Source: Tidjanibacter sp. (GTDB lineage: Bacteria > Bacteroidota > Bacteroidia > Bacteroidales > Rikenellaceae). Taken from it: a DNA stretch of 64,000 nt. The stretch is taken from the NCBI GenBank assembly GCA_017466345.1, contig JAFTUI010000017.1, forward strand, positions 1-64,000, in the 5' to 3' direction. The position numbers were made by a program, and so were the translations under genes. The notes beneath the pieces were generated by a model. It was not told the DNA's origin. It worked only from the letters and a program-made list of their open reading frames with translations, and searched no databases. Of the stretch, positions 1 to 7,914 are shown piece by piece (position 1 is the stretch's first letter; each line of letters starts with the position of its first letter).

Positions 1-3
1 ACA

Positions 4-47
4 TCTCAATTCTAAACTCTCAACTCTCAACTCTCAACTCCCAACAT
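4..47. repeat. Period-7 tandem array (TCAACTC type)
   Basis: Degenerate heptad repeats of the type TCAACTC/TCAATTC run through the start of the window. The same heptad family recurs near 11.7, 22.0, 26.5, 32.15, 55.55 and 62.8 kb. It has no coding capacity of its own and lies upstream of a clear promoter. Confidence 0.75.
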
Positions 48-86
48 CTACCATTCGTCACTTTTTTTTTGATTTTCAGCGGAAAT

Positions 87-118
87 TTTGTGTGTTTCGG
101 ATAAATTTACTATCTTTG
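87..118 (+). promoter_or_regulatory. Bacteroidota-type promoter
   Basis: A TTTG box at 87-90 and TATCTTTG at 111-118 are 20 nt apart, matching the Bacteroidota -33/-7 pattern (TTTG and TAnnTTTG). It would drive the small peptide gene and the lipoprotein gene that follows. Confidence 0.6.
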
Positions 119-228
119 TGTGATTTTGTACACGCGCACAAGGTAAAACTATGCGCCACAGCGACAAGAAATTACAACACAACAACAATTTTATTAACAC
201 ACAAAAACAACAAAAATTATTAGCAAAA

Positions 229-381
229 ATGAAGAAGAATTACACTTCCCCTGCTATTGAGACTACCGATATTTTGGTAGAGCAGGGTATTGCAATCAGC
301 AACTTTACTCACGAGGTTGACATCTTCAACCTTGACGAGGCTACCTATGATGAGTACAATGGTGGTGCTGCAATTTGGTAA
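229..381 (+). CDS. 50-residue peptide, MKKxYxSPAIE type, function unknown
   Basis: A 50-residue protein beginning MKKNYTSPAIE and ending GGAAIW. I chose the ATG at 229 rather than an in-frame ATG at 151 because the extra N-terminus is low-complexity Lys/Asn/Gln and because short Bacteroidales proteins with an MKKxYxSPxIE start are familiar. There is no signal peptide and no membrane segment; the C-terminal half is acidic (Asp, Glu, Tyr). It lies about 40 nt upstream of a surface-type lipoprotein gene and probably shares its transcript. No function can be assigned. A peptide precursor or a small regulator are possible but unsupported. Confidence 0.6.
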   Translation: MKKNYTSPAIETTDILVEQGIAISNFTHEVDIFNLDEATYDEYNGGAAIW

Positions 382-420
382 TCAACTCAAAGTTTAACAA
401 AAGCAAAAAAGACAAGAACA

Positions 421-1911
421 ATGAAAAAGATTTTTTACATTTTGGCTTCCGCTATTGTTGCTTTGGGCGCAGTAGCTTGTGACAATCAGGATTTGGACAA
501 CATCGCTCCCGGTGTAGGTGGCGATAGCCTCTCTTTCTCCGCAGTAATCGACAACACTAAGACCGACCTCAGTGGCAACACTACCGTTTGGGTAAAGGAT
601 GACGTTGTAGTATTCGAGGGCTACGAGGAGTATGAGTTCGTATACGATGGTAGTGCAAACTTCACTTGTACCGTAGAGGGCGTAACTGCTGCTCTTGGCG
701 ACAAGGATGGTTTGACCGCTTGGTATAACAAGGCTGGTATCGATTCGACCAAAGGTACCGCTGGTGCACAGCTCAAAGCAGAGGGCTGTTCTTTCACAGC
801 ACTCAATCCCAAATTCGCGTTTGCTGTACAGAACGCTTTCTTGAAATTTACTGCTGCTGAGGATGCAGTAGTTACCATTGCTGGCGACAACGATCTTTTG
901 TCGGCTGCAAGCGTAGAGATCACCGGTACAGGTGCTGTTCAGTACGTTGCTATCAACCCCAAGAACGCTACTTTGTCCTACTCGGTGAACGACATTGAGT
1001 GCAAAAAGGTAACTCTGGATTTCGCAGCTAAGAATATCTACAATCTCGGCGATCTGGGCTTGACAGCATCGGGATATAATGTTGTTGGTTCGTTCCAAGG
1101 TTGGGCACCTGAGGCTGGCAAAGCCGTAGTGATGTATAACACCACCGATGGATGGGCTGTGGCAAAAGGTATTGAACTCTACAAATCAGACGAGTTTAAG
1201 ATTGTTAAAGGCAACACATGGACCACCTCTTATGGTTTTGCTTCTGCTGGTGTATTGAAGGTTGACACTGAGACCGCTGTTCAAACTTCCAACAGCCAAA
1301 ACATGAAGGCTGCCAAGAATGGTAAGTTCGATATCTATTTCAATGGCTCGAACAAAGTTAAATATGTATGCGCAGAGGAGTACACTGGTACCGTTAACAT
1401 CACGATAGACAATAAGGCTGGCTGGAATCCCGTTTACATCACTTTGAAGAGTGGTAGCACTACTATCGTAAACAATGCAACCGTATCTAACAATACCTAC
1501 GCTATTAGTATGAATTACATTGGCGAGTCGCTTTCGTACACTCTCTCGAATGGCACCAAAGAGTTGTCGGGCAATGTATCTATTACCAAAGATGGTGCAA
1601 CCATCAACTTGGAGGAGACCATTATCTTGCTGAAAGTTCAACTCAACACCGATAACGCTAAACAATGGTGGGGTAACACCATGAAAATACACGTTTGGAA
1701 TACTGGAACATCGCTTGATACCACTTGGCCTGGTACTGAAATGAAAAATGAAGGAAACTATACTTGGAGTATTCAGATTCCATCTGAGTTGGTAGGCAAG
1801 ACCATTAACTACCTAGTTAACAATGGTGGCAATTGGAAGTCAAATGATGCTAAGGTAACAATCAGTGCAAATGGTAATACCGTTACAGGTACTTCCATTG
1901 GTATCAACTAA
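421..1911 (+). CDS. SusE/SusF-like outer-membrane lipoprotein, predicted carbohydrate binding
   Basis: A 496-residue lipoprotein: the signal peptide ends at Cys20, followed by an acidic stretch (DNQDLD) of the kind that can route lipoproteins to the cell surface in Bacteroidota. Around residues 219-320 is a module opening YNVVGSFQGW, like the SusE/F starch-binding folds. The last ~95 residues (from about 403) resemble a CBM26-type starch-binding module with tryptophans in WWGNTMKIHVW and TTWPG. No SusC/SusD partner is visible within the window, so it may be an orphan binding protein or the edge of a locus lying to the left. Polysaccharide binding is inferred from these modules; the ligand is unknown. 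A strong hairpin terminator follows. Confidence 0.7.
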   Translation: MKKIFYILASAIVALGAVACDNQDLDNIAPGVGGDSLSFSAVIDNTKTDLSGNTTVWVKDDVVVFEGYEEYEFVYDGSANFTCTVEGVTAALGDKDGLTAWYNKAGIDSTKGTAGAQLKAEGCSFTALNPKFAFAVQNAFLKFTAAEDAVVTIAGDNDLLSAASVEITGTGAVQYVAINPKNATLSYSVNDIECKKVTLDFAAKNIYNLGDLGLTASGYNVVGSFQGWAPEAGKAVVMYNTTDGWAVAKGIELYKSDEFKIVKGNTWTTSYGFASAGVLKVDTETAVQTSNSQNMKAAKNGKFDIYFNGSNKVKYVCAEEYTGTVNITIDNKAGWNPVYITLKSGSTTIVNNATVSNNTYAISMNYIGESLSYTLSNGTKELSGNVSITKDGATINLEETIILLKVQLNTDNAKQWWGNTMKIHVWNTGTSLDTTWPGTEMKNEGNYTWSIQIPSELVGKTINYLVNNGGNWKSNDAKVTISANGNTVTGTSIGIN

Positions 1912-1942
1912 TCCCCCACTCCTTTAAGGAGTTAGAATAAGC

Positions 1943-1983
1943 AAACCGCCTCGGTCATCACGACCGAGGCGGTTTAATTTTTC
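1943..1983 (+). terminator. Rho-independent terminator with CATCACG loop
   Basis: A perfect 13-bp stem (AAACCGCCTCGGT with its complement) closes a 7-nt loop CATCACG and is followed by a T-rich run. The same loop sits in three other hairpins at 14.4, 15.2 and 15.4 kb with unrelated stems. Confidence 0.85.
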
Positions 1984-2103
1984 CCTGTTATTCCTATTTC
2001 TCCTGTCATTCCTGCAAGAAAAACAGGGGTTACAGGGGGTTGCAGGGATTACAGGGGTTACAGGGGTTACAGAGATCATAGGGGTGGCAGGGGGCAAGGG
2101 TAG
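1983..2103. repeat. Period-9 arrays, left of the four-helix-bundle gene
   Basis: First a short CCTGTCATT-type nonamer array (1983-2015), then a TACAGGGGT-type nonamer array (about 2022-2103). Bases 2051-2067 match, inverted, an array just downstream of the next gene, so that gene is bracketed by inverted repeats. Confidence 0.75.
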
Positions 2104-2121
2104 CAAAAAATCAGTTAAAAA

Positions 2122-2153
2122 TTTGCATTTTATTGTAGTGAGGGCTACTTTTG
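2122..2153 (+). promoter_or_regulatory. Bacteroidota-type promoter
   Basis: TTTG at 2122-2125 and TACTTTTG at 2146-2153, 20 nt apart, directly upstream of the four-helix-bundle gene. The gene therefore seems to carry its own promoter inside the bracketing repeats. Confidence 0.55.
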
Positions 2154-2172
2154 TACAAAACCCCTACGACCT

Positions 2173-2733
2173 ATGGCACAAGAAAAATTCCTCTCTACGA
2201 CAGGCGACTACAAGACTCTGATTGCATACCAAAAGGCAGAGTGTGTCTATGATGTGACATATCATTTCGCCCATCGTTTTTTGGAAAAGAGCGACCGCAC
2301 CATAGACCAAATGGTGCAGGCAGCACGTTCGGGCAAGCAGAACATTGCCGAAGGAAATGCAGCCGCTGCTACAAGTGTCGAAACAGAACTCAAACTCTAC
2401 AATGTGGCGCGAGCGAGCCTTCAAGAACTGCTAATAGATTACGAGGATTTTTTGAGAGTTAGGGGTTTGGAGCAGTGGAGTGTGGAAGAAGAACGACACA
2501 AAAAGACTCGACAAATATGCAAAGAGCATAACGACTCCGCATTTTACCGCAGCGCGATAGAGGTGCGCTCTTGCGAAACGATTGCAAACATCGCCATAAT
2601 CCTCATACACCAAACCGATAGACTTTTGAGGCTTTTGTTCGAGAGCCGCAAACAACACTTCCTCAAAAATGGCGGAGTGCGCGAGCAGATGACCCGCGCC
2701 CGACTTGCAGTAAGAGAGGAAAAACAACTCTAA
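2173..2733 (+). CDS. Four-helix bundle protein (23S IVS / Avd-like family)
   Basis: A 186-residue, mostly helical protein with the signature of the S23/four-helix-bundle family: an N-terminal LIAYQKAECVYDVTYHF helix, then ARSGKQNIAEGNAAA and ELKLYNVARASLQELLIDYEDF. Relatives are encoded in intervening sequences of 23S rRNA genes, act as accessory variability proteins in diversity-generating retroelements, or stand alone as here. It is somewhat longer than the ~120-residue core because of a C-terminal helical extension. No reverse transcriptase or rRNA is nearby. The gene has its own promoter and is bracketed by inverted period-9 arrays (2022-2103 and 2745-2838), which suggests a mobile or repeat-associated unit. 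Confidence 0.85.
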   Translation: MAQEKFLSTTGDYKTLIAYQKAECVYDVTYHFAHRFLEKSDRTIDQMVQAARSGKQNIAEGNAAAATSVETELKLYNVARASLQELLIDYEDFLRVRGLEQWSVEEERHKKTRQICKEHNDSAFYRSAIEVRSCETIANIAIILIHQTDRLLRLLFESRKQHFLKNGGVREQMTRARLAVREEKQL

Positions 2734-2744
2734 GAGCACCAAGA

Positions 2745-2838
2745 ATTACAAGGATTATAAGGATTGCAGGGAAAATTCCTTGTTACCCTTGTTACCCTTG
2801 TTACCCCTGTAACCCCTGTTACCCTTGCGACCCCTGCA
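2745..2838. repeat. Period-9 arrays, right of the four-helix-bundle gene
   Basis: Short TTACAAGGA/TTATAAGGA nonamers are followed by TTACCCTTG/TTACCCCTG nonamers. Bases 2801-2820 are the inverted counterpart of 2051-2070 (17 consecutive matches). Confidence 0.75.
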
Positions 2839-2891
2839 AAAAAAGCTGACCGCTGGCTGCTGAGCCGTTTTAGGCAAAAAAAGTGCTTTTT

Positions 2892-2924
2892 TTTGTCAAT
2901 TTTCAACTTTAATAGGTATATTTG
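2892..2924 (+). promoter_or_regulatory. Bacteroidota-type promoter
   Basis: TTTG at 2892-2895 and TATATTTG at 2917-2924, 21 nt apart, upstream of the FKBP lipoprotein pair. Confidence 0.55.
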
Positions 2925-2962
2925 TCGGTTAATTTGGGCATAGACTATGCATTTGTGATACG

Positions 2963-3508
2963 ATGAAGCTGAGAAAAAGTATAATTCTTTGGGCGGTGGT
3001 GGCAGCAGTTACCTCCTGCATAGCCATTGATGAGTTCTCGCCCAAGCAGCGCACACAGATAGAAAACTACCTCAACAAAAACGAGTTAGAATATACCATA
3101 ACTGCCGACAGTGCTTATGTCCACTTAGCGGGCAACAAGTACTTGGAAGATGGCGATGAGCGTGGCAGGTGGGCGCAGGTAGGTAGCAAGGTGGTCTTCA
3201 ACTTCGAGGCATATACCTTCGCATCAGCACCCGCCACCACACCTTACTACACCAACAAACGCTATCTTGCCGAAGAGATCTCTGCCGACCTCAACACCCA
3301 ATACTGGGATTTTGAGCCACGAGAGGTGATATTGGGCGATGGAGAGATACTATCTTCGCTCGAAGATGCGTTAGTAGGTAGTCTGAGGGGCGACTCTTTG
3401 GCTGTCTTTCTGACCTCTTCGCTTGCCTATGGTGCGAGCGGTATGGGTGCTGTGCCCGCCAATACAGCGGTGATGATTGTGCTGACGGTCGAAGATGTTC
3501 AGGAGTAA
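2963..3508 (+). CDS. FKBP-type peptidyl-prolyl isomerase lipoprotein
   Basis: A 181-residue predicted lipoprotein (signal peptide to Cys19). From about residue 69 to the end it follows the FKBP fold: GSKVVFNFEAYTF strand, then GDSLAVFLTSSLAYGASGMG and VPANTAVMIVLTVEDV at the C-terminus, which match the conserved AYG..G.G and IP.N..L.F.VEL blocks. It would assist folding of envelope or outer-membrane proteins. Several aromatic residues of the classic active site are not conserved, so activity may be weak. It is followed 34 nt later by a second, larger FKBP-like lipoprotein, probably in one operon. Confidence 0.75.
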   Translation: MKLRKSIILWAVVAAVTSCIAIDEFSPKQRTQIENYLNKNELEYTITADSAYVHLAGNKYLEDGDERGRWAQVGSKVVFNFEAYTFASAPATTPYYTNKRYLAEEISADLNTQYWDFEPREVILGDGEILSSLEDALVGSLRGDSLAVFLTSSLAYGASGMGAVPANTAVMIVLTVEDVQE

Positions 3509-3542
3509 AAAAGAGATTACAAAAGAAGATATATAAATAGGT

Positions 3543-4868
3543 ATGAACTTTCGCAAAATAACACATATAGTTGCTGTGGCGCTCTTCGGGGTGCTCGTGG
3601 CGGCAACTTCGTGCGCCAAAGAGAGCTCTATGGACTACAACGTGCTCGAAAATGAGTCGCTGAGGGCGTGGATGGATAAAAACTATCCGGAGTGGGAGAG
3701 TGATCCCAATTGGATGCGCACCAACAGTGGTGTCTACATCAATTGGATACACACCTCGCCTACCGACTCGCTTGCAGAAAATGGCGACTGGGTGAGGATT
3801 GACTATACGGGTAAAACCCTTAGTGGCGACATCTTCTACACGCACGATGCCGGCGTGGCTAAGATGCAAGGTACTTTCAGCCGCCGCACACACTATGTGG
3901 ACGACTTTGTATATCTCTACTCCGACAACTCATCATTGCCCAAAGGTGTATATGAGGCACTGACGCAGATGAGGGTGGGCGAGATGACAAAGGTTGTTAT
4001 GCCTTCGAGTATGTATAAGGGGGCGAGCGGCTATTCGGCAACCAACGTAGGCTACAATGGTCAGTGGGGTGTGGAAGGCAACAAACCCGTTATCATCGAC
4101 TCGCTGACTATCAAAGAGGTATCCGAGGACCCTATCACGCTCGAAAATAAGCAGGTTAATCGCTACGCCGCCGACCGTTGGGGATTGCAGGAGTCTGATG
4201 CACTCGCCACGGGACTCTATGTGCAGCTGATGACACCATTCCCACTCAAACGCGACTCGGTGGTCACTGCCGAAAAGACCGACTCGGTGCTGACCTGCTA
4301 CTACAAGGGCTATTTCCTCGATGGTTTTGTCTTCGATAGCAACATCGACTCGGTGCAGATGCGCGTGTGGGGCGAGGTTGTGAACGAGGGACCTATGGAG
4401 TGGGATATGAAGAAAACCTCTATGATTGATGGCTTCAAAGAGGCGTGCTGCAAGGCGTGCTATGGCGATCGTATGAGGGCGGTATTTACATCCGCTTATG
4501 GTTATGGTATATCTGGTAGCGCAGCAAGGGCTACTACGGAGTCTTCGAGCGACTCTTCGAGCGACCTTATGGACTACTACAACTACCTCAACTATTACAC
4601 CTATATGAATAATATGTATGGTAGCGGTGCCTACGGAGGCTACTACAACGACTATTACAGCAACTACTATAACCCATACTACTATGGCTACGGATATGGC
4701 AGCAGTAGTAGCAGTAGCTCATCTTCATCATCCTCGATGGAGGACGAAGAAGAGGAAGAAAAGGTGATTATCACCACCGAAATACTCCCCTTTACGCCTC
4801 TGGTATTTGAGATTTGGGTGTGTGCAAACGATGGCTCCGCCGAGGCCCCAGAGCACGATAGTTTATAG
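3543..4868 (+). CDS. Two-domain FKBP-like lipoprotein with a Tyr/Ser-rich insertion
   Basis: A 441-residue lipoprotein (signal peptide to Cys24). Residues ~79-190 form one FKBP-like unit (WVRIDYTGKTLSGDIFYTHD, then PSSMYKGASGYSA). A second unit starts near 246 (LTCYYKGYFLDGFVFDSN) and runs to FTSAYGYGISG near 325. There, in the loop before the last strand (LPFTPLVFEIWV), sits an ~80-residue insertion: Ser/Asp, then very Tyr/Asn/Gly-rich sequence, then a run of twelve Ser and an acidic patch. The insertion is where FKBPs bind substrate, so it could be a tether or binding surface; this is inference. Partner of the upstream FKBP lipoprotein. Confidence 0.7.
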   Translation: MNFRKITHIVAVALFGVLVAATSCAKESSMDYNVLENESLRAWMDKNYPEWESDPNWMRTNSGVYINWIHTSPTDSLAENGDWVRIDYTGKTLSGDIFYTHDAGVAKMQGTFSRRTHYVDDFVYLYSDNSSLPKGVYEALTQMRVGEMTKVVMPSSMYKGASGYSATNVGYNGQWGVEGNKPVIIDSLTIKEVSEDPITLENKQVNRYAADRWGLQESDALATGLYVQLMTPFPLKRDSVVTAEKTDSVLTCYYKGYFLDGFVFDSNIDSVQMRVWGEVVNEGPMEWDMKKTSMIDGFKEACCKACYGDRMRAVFTSAYGYGISGSAARATTESSSDSSSDLMDYYNYLNYYTYMNNMYGSGAYGGYYNDYYSNYYNPYYYGYGYGSSSSSSSSSSSSMEDEEEEEKVIITTEILPFTPLVFEIWVCANDGSAEAPEHDSL

Positions 4869-4886
4869 GCTCGTATTGCAATACAA

Positions 4887-4933
4887 CAAATTGGGCGCAG
4901 GAAGAAAGACTCTTTTCCCTGCGCCCAATTTGT
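4887..4933. terminator. Bidirectional terminator
   Basis: A long stem built on TTGGGCGCAGG and its complement, with A- and T-rich flanks, lies between convergent genes and can end transcription from both sides. Confidence 0.85.
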
Positions 4934-4949
4934 TTGTTGTGGTAGCCTC

Positions 4950-5690
4950 TTAGAAGCGAAGCCTTACGATGAAGGAGTTTTTGCCCTCGACCTTACCCTC
5001 GATATAGTAGGTGTTGTCTGCTGCGCCATAGACTGCAAGCTCTGCGACATCGTTGGGGCGTATCTCTTGGTTGAAGTTGATTTCGAGCTCTCGGAGAGGG
5101 CGCTCCTCGGTAACCTCCAAGCCCACAGCGTCCATAGCCCAAACGGTGTACATCACATTGTTGACGTGGCGATTCATATCCAAGTCGGAGTAGGAGGCGG
5201 TGTGCGAAGTGGTGCGGAGCAGTGTGGCGTCCTCTGGCACCACAACCTTTGCAGCAGGCTCTTCGATGACATTCTCTTTGATGCACTTCGACTCATCGCC
5301 CGCAAACTCCGCAAAGGAGCCTCGGCGTGCAAGCCTTCGGGTGGTCATATCCACCACCAACCACGAGCTGGTAGCCTTGATTAGAGGGTTGCCCTCGCTG
5401 TCGGAGAGTATGAAGTCACGCAGGAACATAAAGCCCGCAGCTCCCTTGTGCCACGATTTGAGGTTTACTGCATCCCTCCATAGGGGCATCCTAAGGAACT
5501 CCACCTTCATACGCGACATTACCCACGCTTGCTGAGCCGCAATAAGCGTGTCGTAGCCCACACCGAGATATTCGGCGTGGTGGTTGGCGGCCTCCTGAGC
5601 CAGATTGAGGAATGCCGCAGGTTTGAGCCTTTTGCGGAGGTCGGTATCGTAGCAAGGGATAATATAGTCTGCACTGAATTTCTCTACCAT
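4950..5690 (-). CDS. Acyl-ACP thioesterase (FatA/FatB-like)
   Basis: A 246-residue protein with tandem hotdog folds of the bacterial acyl-ACP thioesterase family (Pfam PF01643). N-terminal block: YDTDLRKRLKPAAFLNLAQEAA; middle: WVMSRMKVEFLRMPLWRD; second hotdog: SYSDLDMNRHVNNVMYTVWA with the conserved N-x-H catalytic motif. It would release free fatty acids from acyl-ACP in the cytosol. I start at the ATG at 5690; a longer reading to 5975 would run across the promoter and start of the divergent gene. It ends against a shared terminator with the FKBP gene. Monocistronic as far as can be seen. Confidence 0.9.
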   Translation of the reverse strand: MVEKFSADYIIPCYDTDLRKRLKPAAFLNLAQEAANHHAEYLGVGYDTLIAAQQAWVMSRMKVEFLRMPLWRDAVNLKSWHKGAAGFMFLRDFILSDSEGNPLIKATSSWLVVDMTTRRLARRGSFAEFAGDESKCIKENVIEEPAAKVVVPEDATLLRTTSHTASYSDLDMNRHVNNVMYTVWAMDAVGLEVTEERPLRELEINFNQEIRPNDVAELAVYGAADNTYYIEGKVEGKNSFIVRLRF

Positions 5691-5747
5691 AACTAACTTA
5701 CTTTTTGTAGGTAAATAACTGTTTTGACCTTCAAAATTAGTACATTT

Positions 5748-5778
5748 TTTGTAAAACCTCACAAAATTTGTATCTTTG
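5748..5778 (+). promoter_or_regulatory. Bacteroidota-type promoter
   Basis: TTTG at 5748-5751 and TATCTTTG at 5771-5778, 19 nt apart, reading toward the small secreted protein. Its position within the 5' extension of the antisense reading frame supports the shorter thioesterase start. Confidence 0.6.
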
Positions 5779-5847
5779 TTCTCGGTTATGGTGCCCCAAA
5801 AGGGCGCTGTGAGCCGATAATTCTGCGAGTGACAAACACGAAGAGAG

Positions 5848-6240
5848 ATGAAAAAAGGAGTACGAATACTACTGAGCCTCGTTGCGATATTTATCGTGGC
5901 GCAGGTGGCAGTGCCTCGCGAGGCGCAAGCCACCGAGCAGGATGTGTCGGTAGAGTCGATGCTCTTGGACGCCAACCACGAGCGGGACTACTTCTCGGAG
6001 CGCAACACGCGCACTGCTGTGCCCGCTGAGTTCTCTTCGCGTATAGCTCCTCCTTCGGCTCGCACATCCGTTTGGCGCGGACGCACCCACACGAGTTGTG
6101 CCACTCCTACCAGCAATCAGCTTTTGGCTGACAATCACAACGGTCAGAGGGTACAAACGACAGGTATGAGCAATTTCACCCGCTTTGCCTCTCGTGCTGC
6201 GGATTACTACATCTATGCTCTGCGCCATATAATAATTTAG
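5848..6240 (+). CDS. Small exported protein, function unknown
   Basis: A 130-residue protein with an N-terminal signal peptide (positively charged MKKGVR, hydrophobic LLSLVAIFIVAQVAV, cleavage probably after the AQA near residue 28). The mature part is polar, Arg/Thr/Ser/Ala-rich and has no motif I recognise; it ends ADYYIYALRHIII. It has a good promoter of its own. Probably periplasmic; I cannot name a family. Confidence 0.6.
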   Translation: MKKGVRILLSLVAIFIVAQVAVPREAQATEQDVSVESMLLDANHERDYFSERNTRTAVPAEFSSRIAPPSARTSVWRGRTHTSCATPTSNQLLADNHNGQRVQTTGMSNFTRFASRAADYYIYALRHIII

Positions 6241-6386
6241 CGGGCTGGATTTGCCCCTAAATTCAACACCCCTTTTTTTTATTGACGCTTTTTGTGACTG
6301 TGACGATTGACGGAATGATAAGCTCCCCCAATCGTCTTATTATGTATACGAAAGGCATAACTATTTACGTTTAAGAAACAAATTCG

Positions 6387-6869
6387 ATGAAAAATATATT
6401 GAATAAAGAGGACCTCTGCGGATACTTCCCTGAGGTTGTCTTGCGCCCTGCAAGCCGTCTGGTGCCCGCAGTAGCGACTCTTGTTGGACTCATTGTTTTA
6501 GTGTGGGCGAGTAGCCTTACTGAGGCAGATACCCTGAGTGCAGCACTCCTTACGGTGGGTATTGTTATTCTTGCCTATGGAGTGATAAAACTCATACGCC
6601 CCTCGCGCACACTCTACTACCTGCCTACGGGTGAGAAACTCTCGCGCCATTTCGAGGGACACGAGCAGGATATGCGTAGCGAAGTAGACAAGGCTCTCGT
6701 GTCGGGCGATTTTGAGGCTCTCGGCTCGCTCAAAGCACAAAACAGCAGTGCACCTCTCGTTACGGTGACCTATACCACCCCTTCGGGAAGTTTGCGTATC
6801 GGCCAGGCGTTGCACTATGTTCCTTATGAATATGTGCCCCTTATGGAGCCCGTTGTACACAAAAAGTAA
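6387..6869 (+). CDS. Membrane protein with two N-terminal helices, function unknown
   Basis: A 160-residue protein. Two membrane helices at about residues 27-43 and 50-68 are followed by a ~90-residue soluble tail containing LYYLPTGEKLSRHFEGHEQD and a C-terminal LRIGQALHYVPYEYVPL. No enzymatic motif is visible. The gene ends 23 nt before the cation antiporter gene and is likely cotranscribed with it, but nothing in the sequence ties its role to ion transport. Confidence 0.6.
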   Translation: MKNILNKEDLCGYFPEVVLRPASRLVPAVATLVGLIVLVWASSLTEADTLSAALLTVGIVILAYGVIKLIRPSRTLYYLPTGEKLSRHFEGHEQDMRSEVDKALVSGDFEALGSLKAQNSSAPLVTVTYTTPSGSLRIGQALHYVPYEYVPLMEPVVHKK

Positions 6870-6892
6870 AAAAATAACTAATCAATAAACAG

Positions 6893-7870
6893 ATGTTTAT
6901 TCTGCAAATTATCCTCGGAGCTGTACTGCTCAGCATAGGTGCCAACTTCCTTACGGATGGCGCCTCGGCAATTGCCAAAAGGCTCAAAGTATCGGAGTAC
7001 CTTATTGGTGCGACAATCGTAGCGGTTGGCACCTCCACGCCCGAATTGGTTGTTAGCGTTATGAGTGCCATAAATGGTCAGAGCGATGTGTCGATAGGCA
7101 ATGTTGTGGGCTCTAATATCTTCAATATCTACGCCATATTGGGTGCTACGGCTCTGGCAACTCCTTTGCTGCTCACGCGCGAGAATGTGCGCCGCGACAT
7201 CCCCATCTGCTTGGCTACGAGCCTCTTCTTGTGCGCTTTGGCACTCGATGGCTCGCTCTGGGGTGGCGAAGGCAACATCCTCTCGCGTCTCGATGGTGTG
7301 ATGTTGCTCGTGGGCTATGGTCTATTCTTGTGGTATATGATTCGCTCTGGACGCAACGACAGCACTCCTGCACCTGCTTGTGACACTTCCGCAAATGCCG
7401 AAACGGATGACAAAGAGCCTCGCATTGGCGTTGCAATAATGAAAGTGGCACTCGGCTTAGGTGGTCTTGTGTGGGGCTCCGACCTCTTCCTCGATGGCTC
7501 CATAGACCTTGCTCATAGGGTAGGTCTTAGCGAGGCTGTGATTGGTATTGTGTTGGTTGCTGCTGGCACCTCGCTGCCTGAGTTCTTCACCACCTTCATA
7601 TCTGCACTCAAAGGCAAAACCGAAATTGCGCTGGGCAACATTCTTGGCTCGAACATTGCCAATATCCTCTTGATTTTGGGCACAAGTGCTACCATCACAC
7701 CTCTGCGTTTGGGTGGTATCACTTCGCTCGATATGGTTGTGATGTTGTCGGCTGTGGTGGCTACGCTCATTGCGGCATTTACGTTCAAGCGTAACAAAAT
7801 CGACCGCATCGAGGGCTTCGTATTCTTCGCCATCTATGTTGTCTATACCATTTGGCTGTTGAATAAATAA
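6893..7870 (+). CDS. Calcium/sodium antiporter, CaCA family (YrbG-like)
   Basis: A 325-residue inner-membrane protein with ten predicted helices arranged as two inverted halves around a hydrophilic linker (residues ~150-178). Each half has the CaCA alpha-repeat: GATIVAVGTSTPELVVSV with GNVVGSNIFNI in the first half, and GIVLVAAGTSLPEFFTTF with GNILGSNIANI in the second. The acidic residue in each GTSxPE is the cation ligand in the family. It would exchange Na+ (or H+) for Ca2+. It follows a small membrane protein at 23 nt. Confidence 0.93.
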   Translation: MFILQIILGAVLLSIGANFLTDGASAIAKRLKVSEYLIGATIVAVGTSTPELVVSVMSAINGQSDVSIGNVVGSNIFNIYAILGATALATPLLLTRENVRRDIPICLATSLFLCALALDGSLWGGEGNILSRLDGVMLLVGYGLFLWYMIRSGRNDSTPAPACDTSANAETDDKEPRIGVAIMKVALGLGGLVWGSDLFLDGSIDLAHRVGLSEAVIGIVLVAAGTSLPEFFTTFISALKGKTEIALGNILGSNIANILLILGTSATITPLRLGGITSLDMVVMLSAVVATLIAAFTFKRNKIDRIEGFVFFAIYVVYTIWLLNK

Positions 7871-7880
7871 TTATTTTGAC

Positions 7881-7888
7881 TACCTTTG
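7881..7888 (+). promoter_or_regulatory. Promoter -7 element
   Basis: TACCTTTG matches the Bacteroidota -7 consensus 27 nt upstream of the DUF4491 gene start. It lies within what would be an N-terminal extension of that gene, favouring the later ATG. Confidence 0.45.
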
Positions 7889-7914
7889 TCTGCAACAAGG
7901 AAATTGATAATAGT

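Noticed and set aside
151-228. N-terminal extension of the 50-residue peptide
   Set aside because: Consists of Lys/Asn/Gln low-complexity sequence after the promoter; the ATG at 229 gives a familiar start.
2173-2733. Diversity-generating retroelement (Avd partner)
   Set aside because: No reverse transcriptase, template repeat or variable gene is nearby; the protein stands alone.
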